This document shows, in pieces, positions 9,988 to 20,303 of a DNA stretch of 64,000 nt (position 1 is its first letter; each line of letters begins with the position of its first letter). Both the position numbers and the translations under genes were made by a program. The DNA lies in NCBI RefSeq assembly GCF_006088715.1, contig NZ_CP030771.1, forward strand, positions 6,811,001-6,875,000. Reading direction: 5' to 3'. Below the pieces are notes generated by a model that saw nothing but the letters and a program-made list of their open reading frames with translations, was not told the origin of the DNA and searched no databases. The stretch comes from Streptomyces sp. YIM 121038 (GTDB lineage Bacteria; Actinomycetota; Actinomycetes; Streptomycetales; Streptomycetaceae).

Positions 9988-12129
9988 ATGACTTCCGACG
10001 GCACGTACGACGCTCGCGGCACGCACGCCACTCCGGTGCCGCGCGTGGCGCCGCCGCGCGGCGGCGCCACGGGGGAGGCGGCTCCCGCCGTGCCGCCCAG
10101 GCCCGCACGGGCGCCGGGCGCGCCGCCACAGCCCCAGGGCGAGGAGTTCCTCGCCTGGCTGCGCACGCCCCGGCCGAAGGCGGCCCCCGGCATCTGGCGG
10201 TTCGGGCACAAGGAGAGGCCCGATCAGGAGCCCGAGGTCATCCCGACCCGGCAGCTCCTGACGGGCGCGGGGATCGCGTTCCTCGTGGGCTGGCTGATCT
10301 GGTCGCTGCTCAACAACAACTACCTGGGCAGCTGGTGGATCGTTCCGCTGGAGCTCTTCACACCGGACTCCTGGCGGTACAGCGACAGCAAGGTCGTCAA
10401 CCTCCTCGTCTGGGACGGCTACACCCTCCTCATCGTGCTCGCCATCATGATGGGCGCCGGCAAGGTGGGCCGCTGGGACGAGATCTGGCGCCGCTTCGTC
10501 GCCCCGCGCCTGCGCACCAAGGCACCGGTGGAGGCCGAGCCCGCGCCCGAGGAGGACCCCGCCCAGTGGCCGAAGCTGCGGGCCGGGGGCGCGGGGGCCG
10601 CCGCCGACCGGCTCGCCGCCGACGCCCGCGCGGGGCTGATGCGGGACATCGACGCCGCCCGCATCGCCCGCGCCTGGCGCTCCGTGCGCTCGGGGAACAA
10701 CTCCCTCGCCGCGTTCACCGACGCCGTCGTGCGCGACGGCGCCGCCGCCTGCCCGCACCCCTCCGGGGACCGGGACCTGCCCGCGCGGGCCGCCCGGCAC
10801 GACCTCGCCACCGCGCAGGTGCGGCTCGGCACCACCGTGGACGACCCGCGCAACCCCTACGCCTACCGGGGCGCGGGCCTCGCCGTCGGCCCCGGTCTGA
10901 TCGGCACCTCGCTGCTCGCCGTCGGCCCCGCGGGCTCCGGCAAGACCGGCAGCGTCGTCTGGCCGATCGCCGAAGGCCTGTGTCTCCAGGCGCTCGCCGG
11001 GCGCGCCGCCGTCGTGGTGGTCGGCGCGGCGGGCGCGGGGCTCGGCCCCAGTGACGACTACGACGTGGTCGTCCGCATCGGCCAGCCCGAGTCCGAGTAC
11101 GACCTCGACCTGTACGGCGGCGCCACCGACCCGGACGAGGCCGCCGCCGTGCTCGCCGAGGCCCTCGTCGGCGACCTCGTCGACCCGCACCTGGGCGCCG
11201 ACACCCGCCGCTCCACGACCGTCCTCGCCCAGCTCCTCGGCCCCTACCGCGCCGTCCACGGCACCTTCCCCTCCGTGCCCGAGCTGCGCGCCCTGCTCGA
11301 CGGCGTCCCCGAGCCGCTCGACGCCCTCCGCAAGGGGCTCCTGGAGCTCGGGCACGAGGTCATGCTGCGCGACCTCGACGCCCGCGCGCGGCAGTCGGGG
11401 CACCCGGGCGACATCGGCGCCACCCTCGCGGACCGGCTCGCCCTGCTCGACCGGCCCGCGTTCGCCGCCTTCTTCGACACCTCGGGCCGGAGCACCCCGT
11501 TCTCGCTGCGCGCCCTCGACCACCCCGTACGGGTCCGCGTCGACCTGCCCGAGCGCGGCCACGCCGACGCCTCGCGGATCCTCGCCCGGCTCGTCCTCGC
11601 CCAGTTCACGGCCAGCGCCGCCGCCCGCGAGGACCGCTCGCTGTTCGCCTGCCTCGTCCTCGACGACGCCACCGGCACGGTCACCCCCGAGGCGGTCCGC
11701 CGGATCCAGCGGCTCAGGTCCGCCAACGCGGGCGTCGTCATGACCCTGCGGACCCTCGACGACGTGCCCCGCCCGCTGCGCACGCCGCTGCTCGGCGCCG
11801 TCGGCTGCCGCATGGCCCTGTCCGGGCTCACCCCCTGGGACGGGCAGGACTTCGCGGAGGTCTGGGGCAAGGAGTGGACCGAGGCGCGGGACGTCACCGA
11901 CCGGCAGATCATCGCCGAGACCCCCGCGGGCAAGGTCCTGCACGTGCTGCGCCGTGTGATCACCGGACGCGCGCCGACCGCCCGCGCGGTCACCGTCCGC
12001 CAGGTCGAGCGCGAGCGCTGGTCGGCCTCCGAGCTGGCCCACGCGGTGCCGCCGGGGCACGCGGTCCTCTCGCTGACGGACGTACGGGGGGAGCACGCGC
12101 CGCCGCTCCTCGTGGACCTGCGGAGCTGA
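9988..12129 (+). CDS. Membrane-anchored P-loop ATPase of unknown role (TraG/VirD4-like)
   Basis: A 713-residue protein. A Pro/Ala/Arg-rich cytoplasmic N-terminus (1-85) precedes two membrane segments, GAGIAFLVGWLIWSLL (about 92-108) and VVNLLVWDGYTLLIVLAIMM (about 136-156). A soluble ATPase domain follows. Walker A is GPAGSGKT at 313-320 (Lys 319) and Walker B is CLVLDDA around Asp 559-560, with a sensor-like VVMTLRTLDDV after it. Membrane anchor plus late Walker B resembles type IV coupling or FtsK/TraG ATPases, and the family is annotated in streptomycetes simply as ATP/GTP-binding protein. No relaxase, pilus or ESX genes adjoin it. ATG at 9988 follows a purine-rich GGGGGCAAGGG. Confidence 0.75.
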   Translation: MTSDGTYDARGTHATPVPRVAPPRGGATGEAAPAVPPRPARAPGAPPQPQGEEFLAWLRTPRPKAAPGIWRFGHKERPDQEPEVIPTRQLLTGAGIAFLVGWLIWSLLNNNYLGSWWIVPLELFTPDSWRYSDSKVVNLLVWDGYTLLIVLAIMMGAGKVGRWDEIWRRFVAPRLRTKAPVEAEPAPEEDPAQWPKLRAGGAGAAADRLAADARAGLMRDIDAARIARAWRSVRSGNNSLAAFTDAVVRDGAAACPHPSGDRDLPARAARHDLATAQVRLGTTVDDPRNPYAYRGAGLAVGPGLIGTSLLAVGPAGSGKTGSVVWPIAEGLCLQALAGRAAVVVVGAAGAGLGPSDDYDVVVRIGQPESEYDLDLYGGATDPDEAAAVLAEALVGDLVDPHLGADTRRSTTVLAQLLGPYRAVHGTFPSVPELRALLDGVPEPLDALRKGLLELGHEVMLRDLDARARQSGHPGDIGATLADRLALLDRPAFAAFFDTSGRSTPFSLRALDHPVRVRVDLPERGHADASRILARLVLAQFTASAAAREDRSLFACLVLDDATGTVTPEAVRRIQRLRSANAGVVMTLRTLDDVPRPLRTPLLGAVGCRMALSGLTPWDGQDFAEVWGKEWTEARDVTDRQIIAETPAGKVLHVLRRVITGRAPTARAVTVRQVERERWSASELAHAVPPGHAVLSLTDVRGEHAPPLLVDLRS

Positions 12130-12368
12130 CGGTCCCGAGCCTCGGGTTCCGGCGGGGGACATACCCGGCAGGGCGCCCGTGGCGACCGTACGGTGAGGCA
12201 GAATCGACGGTAGCCGTCATACGCGGCGGCCAAGAGATCATGTGCCGCTCGGTGCGCTCGCCGGGCGTCCACGTGACCGCCGTCCGCCGCCGCGGCCCCC
12301 GCCCCACCACCCGCACGCGGTCCGCCGCCCCGGCGCCCGCCCCCGCCGTCGTACGACCTGAAGGTCCC

Positions 12369-13943
12369 ATGCCCCCCACGCTCGCCTCGCTCGTCCAGCA
12401 CTCCGCGCTCAAGCTCACCGTGCGTGCCGGCGAGGACCGCCTGGACACCCCCGTGCGCTGGGCCCACGTCAGCGAGCTCGCCGACCCCGTGCCGTACATG
12501 GAGGGCGGCGAACTGCTCCTCGTCACCGCCCTCCAGCTCGACGCGGAGAACCCGGAGGCGATGCGGCGGTACGTGAAGCGGCTCGCGGGCGCGGGCGTCG
12601 TCGGCCTCGGCTTCGCCGTCGGCGTGAACTACCCCGACATCCCCGAGGCCCTCGTCGACGCGGCCACCGCGGAGGACCTGCCGCTCATCGAGGTGCCGCG
12701 CCGCACCCCCTTCCTGGCCATCAGCAAGGCCGTGTCGGCCGCCATCGCCGCCGACCAGTACCGCGCCGTCACCGCGGGCTTCGCCGCCCAGCGCGAGCTG
12801 ACCCGGCAGGCCCTCGGGGACGGCCCCGAAGGGCTGCTCGGCGCGCTCGCCGGACAGGTCGACGGCTGGGCCGCGCTGTACGACGCCTCCGGGGCCGTCG
12901 TCGCCACCGCGCCCGAGTGGGCCGCCCGCCGCGCCGCCCGCCTCACCCCGGACGTCGAGCGCCTGCGCGAGCGCACCGCCCCCGCGAGCCTCGTCGTCGC
13001 CGGGGCCGAGGACCGGGTCGAACTGCACTCCCTCGGCACCGGGCGGCGACCGCGCGCCGCGCTCGCCGTCGGCACGGCCTCGACCCTCGGCACCGCCGAG
13101 CGCTACGCCGTGCACTCCGCGATCGCCCTGCTCACCCTCACCACCGAGCGCTCCCGCTCCCTGCACGCCGCCGAGGCCCGCATCGGCTCCGCCGTCCTGC
13201 GCATGCTGCTCGCCGGGGAGCCGGACCACGCGCTGGCCGTCGCCGGTGACCTGTACGGCGAGCTGCTCGACGCGCCCTTCCGCCTCCTGGTGGCCGAGTC
13301 CGCGACGCCCCCGGCCGCCGAGGACGAGGGCGGCTGGTCCGCGGGGCTCGTCGACGCCGTCGAGTCGGCGGCCGCGCGCTTCGGCGAGGCGCTCCTCGTC
13401 GTGCCGGACGGCGAGCGGCTCGTGCTGCTCGTCGCCGACGGCGGGGCCGCACAGCGGGCCGCCGTCGAGCACGTGGCGCGGGTCGAGGTCGGGCGCCCCG
13501 AGCCGGCCGACGGGCCCGGGCTCCTGGTGGGGCTCTCCGCGCCCGCGGGGACCGTCGCCGCCGCCCCCGCCTACAAACAGGCCGAGCAGGCCCTGTCCGT
13601 GGCGCGGCGGCGCGGCAAGGCCCTCGTCGAGCACGAGGAGCTGGCCGCGGGGTCGGTCCTTCCGCTGCTCGCGGACGAGGCGGTGAGGGCGTTCGCGGAC
13701 GGGCTCCTGCGGGCGCTGCGCGAGCACGACGCGACGGGGCGCGGGGACCTGGTCGCCTCGCTGCGGGCGTGGCTGTCGCGGCACGGGCAGTGGGACGCGG
13801 CGGCCGCGGACCTCGGCGTGCACCGGCACACGCTGCGCTACCGCATGCGGCGGGTCGAGGAGATCCTCGGCCGCTCCCTGGACGACCCGGACGTCCGGAT
13901 GGAGCTCTGGCTGTCCCTGAAGGCGACGACCCCGGTGGACTAG
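12369..13943 (+). CDS. PucR-family transcriptional regulator
   Basis: A 524-residue regulator. The N-terminal PucR domain begins at once (MPPTLASLVQHSALKLTV) and contains VRWAHVSELADPVPYMEGGELLLVTA; the middle is a GGDEF-like ligand domain typical of CdaR/PucR proteins. The C-terminus carries the helix-turn-helix (WDAAAADLGVHRHTLRYRMR, around residues 477-496). Start choice: ATG at 12369 follows GAAGG by 5 bases, and the PucR domain starts right there. It lies directly before the aldehyde dehydrogenase and close to gabT, so it probably activates amine or GABA catabolism; the effector is unknown. Confidence 0.88.
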   Translation: MPPTLASLVQHSALKLTVRAGEDRLDTPVRWAHVSELADPVPYMEGGELLLVTALQLDAENPEAMRRYVKRLAGAGVVGLGFAVGVNYPDIPEALVDAATAEDLPLIEVPRRTPFLAISKAVSAAIAADQYRAVTAGFAAQRELTRQALGDGPEGLLGALAGQVDGWAALYDASGAVVATAPEWAARRAARLTPDVERLRERTAPASLVVAGAEDRVELHSLGTGRRPRAALAVGTASTLGTAERYAVHSAIALLTLTTERSRSLHAAEARIGSAVLRMLLAGEPDHALAVAGDLYGELLDAPFRLLVAESATPPAAEDEGGWSAGLVDAVESAAARFGEALLVVPDGERLVLLVADGGAAQRAAVEHVARVEVGRPEPADGPGLLVGLSAPAGTVAAAPAYKQAEQALSVARRRGKALVEHEELAAGSVLPLLADEAVRAFADGLLRALREHDATGRGDLVASLRAWLSRHGQWDAAAADLGVHRHTLRYRMRRVEEILGRSLDDPDVRMELWLSLKATTPVD

Positions 13944-14007
13944 CCCTGACATTCCGGTGTGCCGGGGGCCGCCACTACGCCGACTCGGACAACCCCGACG
14001 CGAAACC

Positions 14008-14024
14008 TCCACCCCTACGGTGGA
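14008..14024. promoter_or_regulatory. Small inverted repeat before the aldehyde dehydrogenase gene
   Basis: TCCACC and GGTGGA flank a five-base centre CCTAC, 45 bp before the ATG. The placement suits an operator for the adjacent PucR protein, or a short leader hairpin. Six-base arms are weak evidence in GC-rich DNA. Confidence 0.3.
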
Positions 14025-14069
14025 CCCCGTACTGCTGAAGACGAACCTCCGCGAAGGGCCGGGATTCGT

Positions 14070-15515
14070 ATGACTTCCATTCACGCCTTCTGGGTCGCCG
14101 GTCGCCAGGCCACCGGTGAGACCACGCTCGACGTCACCTCGCCGTGGGACGGGCGACTCGTCGGCAAGGCGGCCGTCCCGACCGACGCCCAGGTGGAGGA
14201 GGCCGTCGCCGCGGCCTACGCGGTCCGCGACGAGTTCGCCGCCACCCCGGCCCACGTCCGCGCCGCCGCCCTCGCCCACGTCTCGCAGCGCCTCGTCGAG
14301 CGCACCGAGGAGATCGCGCAGCTGATCTCCGCCGAGAACGGCAAGCCGGTCAAGTGGGCCCGCGGCGAGGTCGGCCGCGCCATCTCGGTGTTCCGCTTCG
14401 CCGCCGAGGAGGCCCGCCGCTTCAACGGCGGCGAGGCCCAGCGCCTGGACACCGACCAGGGCGGCCAGGGCCGTCTCGCGCTCACCCGCCGCTTCCCGAA
14501 GGGCGTCGTCCTCGGCATCGCGCCGTTCAACTTCCCGCTGAACCTGTGCGCCCACAAGGTCGCCCCGGCGATCGCGGTCGGCACGCCGATCATCCTCAAG
14601 CCCGCCCCGGCGACCCCGCTCAGCGGTCTGATCCTCGGCGAGCTGCTCGCCGAGACGGACCTGCCCGCGGGCTCGTGGTCGGTGCTGCCGGTCGCCAACG
14701 ACAAGATGCCCGCCCTCGTCCAGGACGAGCGCCTCCCGGTCATCTCCTTCACGGGCTCCGACAAGGTCGGCTACCAGATCATGGACTCGGTGCCGCGCAA
14801 GCACTGCACCCTGGAGCTCGGCGGCAACGGCGCGGCGGTCGTGCTCGGCGACTTCTCCGCCGAGGAGGACCTGGACTGGGCCGCGAGCCGCATCGCGACC
14901 TTCTCCAACTACCAGGGCGGCCAGTCCTGCATCTCCGTGCAGCGGGTCATCGCCGACGCCGCCGTCCACGACCGGCTCGTGGCCAAGGTCGTCGAGGCCG
15001 TCGAGGCCCAGGTGACCGGCGACCCGTCCGACCCGAAGACCGACGTCGGCCCGCTGGTCAGCGAGGACGCGGCCAAGCGGGTGGAGTCCTGGGTCGACGA
15101 GGCCGTCCGGGCGGGCGCCACGCTGCTCACCGGCGGCAAGCGCGACGGCGCCACGTACGCGCCGACCGTCCTCGCCGACGTGCCGGGCGACGTCACCCTC
15201 GCCCACGAGGAGGTCTTCGGACCGGTGCTCACGATCACCAAGGCGGACGGCGAGCAGGCCGCCTTCGACGCCGTGAACGACTCCAAGTACGGCCTCCAGG
15301 CGGGCGTGTTCACGCACGACCTCCAGGCGGCCTTCCGCGCCCACCGCGCCCTCGAGGTCGGCGGCGTCGTCATCGGCGACGCCCCCTCCTACCGCGCCGA
15401 CCAGATGCCGTACGGCGGCGTGAAGCAGTCCGGCGTCGGCCGCGAGGGCGTCCGCTACGCCATGGACGACTACACGTACGAGCGCGTCCTGGTCCTCACC
15501 GGTCTGGCGCTGTAG
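14070..15515 (+). CDS. NAD(P)-dependent aldehyde dehydrogenase (probably in GABA/polyamine catabolism)
   Basis: A 481-residue aldehyde dehydrogenase. Visible motifs are APFNFPLNLCAHKVAPAIA (cofactor fold), the catalytic Glu in TLELGGNGAAVVLGD, and the catalytic Cys in NYQGGQSCISVQR. HEEVFGPVLTI and the C-terminal QMPYGGVKQSGVGREG complete the family pattern. Start choice: ATG at 14070 (MTSIHAFWVAG) matches where the family begins; the frame extends upstream without a ribosome site. It could oxidise succinic semialdehyde produced by gabT or the aminobutyraldehyde produced by the amine oxidase; sequence alone does not decide. Confidence 0.88.
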   Translation: MTSIHAFWVAGRQATGETTLDVTSPWDGRLVGKAAVPTDAQVEEAVAAAYAVRDEFAATPAHVRAAALAHVSQRLVERTEEIAQLISAENGKPVKWARGEVGRAISVFRFAAEEARRFNGGEAQRLDTDQGGQGRLALTRRFPKGVVLGIAPFNFPLNLCAHKVAPAIAVGTPIILKPAPATPLSGLILGELLAETDLPAGSWSVLPVANDKMPALVQDERLPVISFTGSDKVGYQIMDSVPRKHCTLELGGNGAAVVLGDFSAEEDLDWAASRIATFSNYQGGQSCISVQRVIADAAVHDRLVAKVVEAVEAQVTGDPSDPKTDVGPLVSEDAAKRVESWVDEAVRAGATLLTGGKRDGATYAPTVLADVPGDVTLAHEEVFGPVLTITKADGEQAAFDAVNDSKYGLQAGVFTHDLQAAFRAHRALEVGGVVIGDAPSYRADQMPYGGVKQSGVGREGVRYAMDDYTYERVLVLTGLAL

Positions 15516-15530
15516 CGCACCGACCGACAC

Positions 15531-15579
15531 GGATACGGCCGGAGCCCCCCGCGCACAGCGGGGGGCTCCGGCCGTATCC
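15531..15579 (+). terminator. Very strong 20-bp perfect hairpin terminator
   Basis: Two 20-base arms (15531-15550 and 15560-15579) are perfectly complementary, and the 9-base loop adds two more possible pairs. It begins 15 bp after the aldehyde dehydrogenase stop. It lacks a T-tract but is among the most stable hairpins in the window and should insulate the acyl-CoA dehydrogenase gene. Confidence 0.85.
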
Positions 15580-15719
15580 GCGCATTCGCTGCGCGAGGGC
15601 TGGTGAGGACGGGCGGAATCGGGTACCAACGATCGAGTAGCACCGGTGAGTAACCAGCAGCCGGTTCTACGCCGATTCATGATCGGTCCACGATCCCGAC
15701 TCGCGGCGAGGTGAGCCTC

Positions 15720-17675
15720 ATGACCGCACCAACCACCCCCCCGTCCCCCGCGTCGAAGCCCTCGGTCACCGAACGCGAGGCCCGCCAGGTCGCCGAGGCA
15801 GCCCGTGAGCAGGACTGGCGCAAACCGAGCTTCGCCAAGGAGCTCTTCCTCGGCCGCTTCCGCCTCGACCTGATCCACCCGCACCCGCTGCCCGCCACCC
15901 AGGACGCCCAGCGCGGCGAGGAGTTCCTGGCCAAGCTGCGCGACTTCTGCGAGACGGAGATCGACGGGGAGCGCATCGAGCGGGACGCGCTCATCCCGGA
16001 CGAGGTGATCAACGGCCTCAAGGAGCTCGGCGCCCTCGGCATGAAGATCGACACGAAGTACGGCGGCCTCGGCCTGACGCAGGTGTACTACAACAAGGCC
16101 CTCGCGCTCGTCGGCTCCGCCAGCCCCGCGCTCGGCGCCCTGCTGTCCGCGCACCAGTCGATCGGCGTCCCGCAGCCGCTGAAGATCTTCGGCACCCAGG
16201 AGCAGAAGGACGCGTTCCTGCCGCGCTGCGCCCGCACCGACATCTCCGCGTTCCTGCTCACCGAGCCGGACGTCGGCTCCGACCCGGCGCGGCTCGCGAC
16301 GACCGCCGTGCCCGACGGCGACGACTACGTACTGGACGGCGTGAAGCTGTGGACGACCAACGGCGTCGTCGCGGACCTCCTCGTGGTCATGGCCCGCGTG
16401 CCCCGGTCCGAGGGGCACAAGGGCGGCATCACCGCGTTCGTCGTCGAGGCGGCGTCCGAGGGGATCACGGTCGAGCACCGCAACGCCTTCATGGGCCTGC
16501 GCGGCCTGGAGAACGGCGTCACCCGCTTCCACCGGGTGCGCGTCCCGGCCGCGCACCGCATCGGCCCGGAGGGCGCGGGCCTCAAGATCGCCCTGACCAC
16601 CCTCAACACCGGGCGCCTCTCGCTGCCCGCGATGTGCGTGGGCGCGGGCAAGTGGTGCCTGAAGATCGCCCGCGAGTGGTCGGGCGCCCGCGAGCAGTGG
16701 GGCAAGCCCGTCGCGCACCACGAGGCCGTCGGCTCGAAGATCTCCTTCATCGCGGCCACCACCTTCGCCCTCGAAGCCGTGCTCGACCTGTCCTCGCAGA
16801 TGGCCGACGAGGACCGCAACGACATCCGCATCGAGGCCGCCCTCGCCAAGCTGTACGGCTCCGAGATGGCCTGCCTCATGGCCGACGAGCTGGTGCAGAT
16901 CCGCGGCGGCCGCGGCTTCGAGACCGCCGCGTCCCTCAAGGCCCGCGGCGAGCGGGCCGTACCGGCCGAGCAGATCCTGCGCGACCTGCGCATCAACCGC
17001 ATCTTCGAGGGCTCCACGGAGATCATGCACCTGCTGATCGCCCGGGAGGCCGTCGACGCCCATCTGAAGGTGGCGGGCGACCTGATCGACCCGGACAAGA
17101 CCCTGTCCGACAAGGCCAGGGCCACAGCCGCCGCCGGGGCCTTCTACGCCCGCTGGCTGCCCAGGCTCGTCGCCGGCCCCGGCCAGCTGCCGCGCGCGTA
17201 CGCCGACTTCGCCCCGGCGGGGCACCCCGACCTGTCCGGTCACCTCCGCTACGTCGAGCGCGCGGCCCGGCGCCTGGCCCGCTCCACGTTCTACGGGATG
17301 TCGCGCTGGCAGGGCCGCATGGAGACCAAGCAGGGCTTCCTCGGCCGGATCGTCGACATCGGCGCGGAGCTGTTCGCGATGAGCGCGGCGTGCGTGCGCG
17401 CCGAGCTCCTGCGCACCACCGAGGCCCACGGCCGTGAGGCGTACCAGCTGGCCGACGCCTTCTGCCGCCAGTCCCGCATCCGCGTCGACGAGCTGTTCGG
17501 GCGCCTGTGGACCAACACCGACGACCTGGACCGCAAGGTCGTCAAGGGCGTCCTCGCCGGTACGTACACCTGGCTGGAGCAGGGCGTGACCGACCCCAGC
17601 GACGACGGCCCGTGGATCGCCGACGCGACGCCCGGGGCGAGCCGGAGGGAGAACGTCCACCGCCCGATCCGCTGA
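15720..17675 (+). CDS. Acyl-CoA dehydrogenase, long form with C-terminal extension
   Basis: A 651-residue flavoenzyme of fatty-acid beta-oxidation. The substrate-binding signature LLTEPDVGSDPARLATTA, QIRGGRGFETAASL, and RINRIFEGSTEIMHLLIARE, with the likely catalytic Glu in FEGS, are all present. The core ends near residue 450; about 200 further residues form a mostly helical extension, as in VLCAD-like and FadE-type enzymes, which tend to accept long chains. Start choice: ATG at 15720 follows GAGGTGAG by 4-5 bases; an in-frame GTG at 15711 lies within that site. The gene is preceded by a strong terminator and is probably transcribed alone. Confidence 0.9.
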   Translation: MTAPTTPPSPASKPSVTEREARQVAEAAREQDWRKPSFAKELFLGRFRLDLIHPHPLPATQDAQRGEEFLAKLRDFCETEIDGERIERDALIPDEVINGLKELGALGMKIDTKYGGLGLTQVYYNKALALVGSASPALGALLSAHQSIGVPQPLKIFGTQEQKDAFLPRCARTDISAFLLTEPDVGSDPARLATTAVPDGDDYVLDGVKLWTTNGVVADLLVVMARVPRSEGHKGGITAFVVEAASEGITVEHRNAFMGLRGLENGVTRFHRVRVPAAHRIGPEGAGLKIALTTLNTGRLSLPAMCVGAGKWCLKIAREWSGAREQWGKPVAHHEAVGSKISFIAATTFALEAVLDLSSQMADEDRNDIRIEAALAKLYGSEMACLMADELVQIRGGRGFETAASLKARGERAVPAEQILRDLRINRIFEGSTEIMHLLIAREAVDAHLKVAGDLIDPDKTLSDKARATAAAGAFYARWLPRLVAGPGQLPRAYADFAPAGHPDLSGHLRYVERAARRLARSTFYGMSRWQGRMETKQGFLGRIVDIGAELFAMSAACVRAELLRTTEAHGREAYQLADAFCRQSRIRVDELFGRLWTNTDDLDRKVVKGVLAGTYTWLEQGVTDPSDDGPWIADATPGASRRENVHRPIR

Positions 17676-17736
17676 GGCCCGGAGCAAGGGGCGGGCCTGG
17701 GCCGTCCCCGCGAGGGCACACGCCACAATGGTGGGC

Positions 17737-19002
17737 ATGAGCGAAAGCCCCGCACCCCTCGCCGACCCGCACCTCGTCTTCGACCCCGGCACCGCCGACG
17801 GGCCGCGGGAGATCGTCGTCCTCGGCTCCACGGGGTCGATCGGCACGCAGGCGATCGACCTCGTGCTGCGCAACCCCGACCGCTTCCGGGTCACGGCCCT
17901 GTCCGCCGCGGGCGGCCGGGTCGCGCTGCTCGCCGAGCAGGCCAGGCGCCTGCGGGTGCGGGCCGTCGCGGTCGCCCGCGAGGACGTGGTGCCCGCGCTC
18001 CGCGAGGCGCTGCGCGAGGAGTACGGGGCCGGGGAGCCGCTGCCCGAGATCCTCGCGGGCCCGGACGCGGCCACCCAGCTCGCCGCCTCGCCCTGCCACA
18101 CGGTCCTCAACGGCATCACCGGCTCCATCGGCCTCGCGCCCACGCTCGCCGCCCTGGAGGCGGGCCGCACCCTCGCGCTCGCCAACAAGGAGTCGCTGAT
18201 CGTCGGCGGCCCGCTGGTCAAGGCGCTCGCCGAGCCCGGCCAGATCATCCCGGTCGACTCCGAGCACGCCGCGCTCTTCCAGGCCCTCGCCGCGGGCACC
18301 CGCGACGACGTCCGCAAGCTCGTCGTCACCGCGTCCGGCGGCCCCTTCCGCGGCCGGACGAAGGCCGAGCTCGCCGACGTCACGCCCGAGGCCGCGCTCG
18401 CGCACCCGACCTGGGCGATGGGCCCGGTGATCACGGTGAACTCGGCGACCCTGGTGAACAAGGGCCTGGAGGTGATCGAGGCCCACCTCCTCTACGACAT
18501 TCCCTTCGACCGCATCGAGGTCGTCGTACACCCCCAGTCGTACGTGCACTCCATGGTCGAGTTCACCGACGGCTCGACGCTCGCCCAGGCGACCCCGCCG
18601 GACATGCGCGGGCCCATCGCGATCGGGCTCGGCTGGCCCGAGCGGGTGCCGGACGCGGCGCCCGCGTTCGACTGGACGAAGGCCTCCACCTGGGAGTTCT
18701 TCCCGCTGGACACCGAGGCGTTCCCGTCGGTGGGGCTCGCCCGGCACGTCGGGGAGCTCGCGGGCACGGCCCCGGCGGTGTTCAATGCCGCCAACGAGGA
18801 GTGCGTGGACGCCTTCCTGGCGGGCGCGCTGCCGTTCAACGGCATCATGGAGACCGTCACCCGGGTCGTCGCCGAGCACGGCACACCGCGGACGGGAACC
18901 TCGCTGACCGTGGCGGACGTCCTCGAAGCGGAGACCTGGGCCCGGGCCCGGGCCCGGGAACTGACGGCTTCGACCCAGACGACCGCGGAGGCTCGTGCAT
19001 GA
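17737..19002 (+). CDS. dxr: 1-deoxy-D-xylulose 5-phosphate reductoisomerase
   Basis: A 421-residue enzyme for the first committed step of the MEP isoprenoid pathway (DXP to MEP, NADPH-dependent). The NADPH motif [16 protein letters not shown] is followed by [15 protein letters not shown], the metal and substrate ligands in [13 protein letters not shown], and the loop [13 protein letters not shown]. Start choice: ATG at 17737; an in-frame ATG at 17728 would add three residues. CACAAT ends 7 bases before 17737, so a leaderless transcript is possible. The stop overlaps the protease start by four bases (ATGA). ispG, a later step of the same pathway, lies 1.5 kb downstream. Confidence 0.95.
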   Translation: MSESPAPLADPHLVFDPGTADGPREIVVLGSTGSIGTQAIDLVLRNPDRFRVTALSAAGGRVALLAEQARRLRVRAVAVAREDVVPALREALREEYGAGEPLPEILAGPDAATQLAASPCHTVLNGITGSIGLAPTLAALEAGRTLALANKESLIVGGPLVKALAEPGQIIPVDSEHAALFQALAAGTRDDVRKLVVTASGGPFRGRTKAELADVTPEAALAHPTWAMGPVITVNSATLVNKGLEVIEAHLLYDIPFDRIEVVVHPQSYVHSMVEFTDGSTLAQATPPDMRGPIAIGLGWPERVPDAAPAFDWTKASTWEFFPLDTEAFPSVGLARHVGELAGTAPAVFNAANEECVDAFLAGALPFNGIMETVTRVVAEHGTPRTGTSLTVADVLEAETWARARARELTASTQTTAEARA

Positions 19003-20300
19003 CGACCTTGATGATGATCCTCGGCATAGTCGTCTTCGTGATCGGGCTGCTCTTCTCGATCGCCTGGCACGAGCTCGGCCATCTGTCGACCGCGAAGATG
19101 TTCGGCATCCGCGTACCGCAGTACATGGTCGGCTTCGGCCCGACGATCTTCTCCCGCAAGAAGGGCGACACCGAGTACGGCATCAAGGCCATCCCGCTCG
19201 GTGGCTACATCCGCATGATCGGCATGTTCCCGCCGGGGCCGGACGGGCGTCTTGAGGCGCGGTCCACCTCGCCCTGGCGCGGCATGATCGAGGACGCGCG
19301 CTCGGCGGCGTTCGAGGAGCTCAAGCCCGGCGACGAGTCCCGGCTCTTCTACACGCGCAAGCCGTGGAAGCGCGTGATCGTCATGTTCGCCGGGCCGTTC
19401 ATGAACCTGATCCTGGCCGTCGTGATCTTCCTCGGCGTGATGATGACCTTCGGCATCAGCACCCAGACCACCTCGGTCGGCAAGGTCTCCGACTGCGTCA
19501 TCGAGGCCGGCCAGAACCGCGCCACGTGCGAGAAGGGCGACAAGCCCGCCCCCGCCAAGGCCGCGGGCCTCAAGGCGGGCGACAAGATCGTCGCCTTCCA
19601 GGGCAAGGACGTGGACGACTGGTCCACGCTCCAGTCGCGCATCCGCGAGACCATCGGCCCCGCCACCATCACCGTCGAGCGGGACGGCAAGCGCGTCGAC
19701 CTGCACGCCAACCTGATCAAGAACCAGGTCAGCAAGACGGACGGCGACGGCGGCTACGTCGAGGGCAAGTACGTGTACGCCGGATTCCTCGGCTTCACCC
19801 CCGCCTCCGGCATCGTCCAGCAGTCCTTCGGCGAGTCCGTCGACCGCATGGGCAACATGATGGAGAACGGCGTCGAGTCGATCGTCGCCCTGCCCTCCAA
19901 GATCCCCGACCTGTGGAACGCGGCCTTCGGCGACGGGGAGCGCAAGCAGGACTCCCCGATGGGCGTGGTGGGTGCGGCCCGCGTCGGCGGTGAGGTGTTC
20001 ACCCTGGACATCCCGCCGCAGAACCAGATCGCGCTGATGCTGTTCCTGCTTGCCGGGTTCAACCTCTCGCTGTTCCTGTTCAACATGCTGCCGCTGCTGC
20101 CCCTGGACGGCGGTCACATCGCGGGTGCAGTGTGGGAGTCGCTGCGCCGGAACGCGGCGAAGGTCCTGCGGCGACCGGACCCCGGCCCGTTCGACGTGGC
20201 GAAGCTGATGCCCGTGGCCTACGTGGTGGCGGGGATCTTCATCTGCTTCACCATTCTGGTCCTGATCGCCGATGTGGTGAACCCGGTCAGAATTTCCTAG
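18999..20300 (+). CDS. Site-2-type intramembrane zinc metalloprotease (RseP/Rip1-like)
   Basis: A 433-residue membrane protease. The zinc motif HELGH is at residues 24-28 in the first membrane helix, and the second active-site motif [12 protein letters not shown] is near residue 370. A PDZ domain lies between them ([19 protein letters not shown]). Family members cut membrane-bound anti-sigma factors or signal-peptide remnants. The ATG overlaps the dxr stop (ATGA), so the two are translationally coupled; linkage of dxr, this protease and ispG is widely conserved in bacteria. Confidence 0.93.
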   Translation: MTTLMMILGIVVFVIGLLFSIAWHELGHLSTAKMFGIRVPQYMVGFGPTIFSRKKGDTEYGIKAIPLGGYIRMIGMFPPGPDGRLEARSTSPWRGMIEDARSAAFEELKPGDESRLFYTRKPWKRVIVMFAGPFMNLILAVVIFLGVMMTFGISTQTTSVGKVSDCVIEAGQNRATCEKGDKPAPAKAAGLKAGDKIVAFQGKDVDDWSTLQSRIRETIGPATITVERDGKRVDLHANLIKNQVSKTDGDGGYVEGKYVYAGFLGFTPASGIVQQSFGESVDRMGNMMENGVESIVALPSKIPDLWNAAFGDGERKQDSPMGVVGAARVGGEVFTLDIPPQNQIALMLFLLAGFNLSLFLFNMLPLLPLDGGHIAGAVWESLRRNAAKVLRRPDPGPFDVAKLMPVAYVVAGIFICFTILVLIADVVNPVRIS

Positions 20301-20303
20301 CCG

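Noticed and set aside
15635..15655. CACCGGTG palindrome before the acyl-CoA dehydrogenase gene
   Set aside because: Only eight bases are symmetrical and the flanks do not match; too weak to call an operator.
11244..18461. Very long minus-strand open frame (over 2,400 codons)
   Set aside because: It runs antisense across several clearly real genes and its translation is Arg/Ala/Ser-rich without family motifs; such frames are produced by the extreme third-position GC bias.
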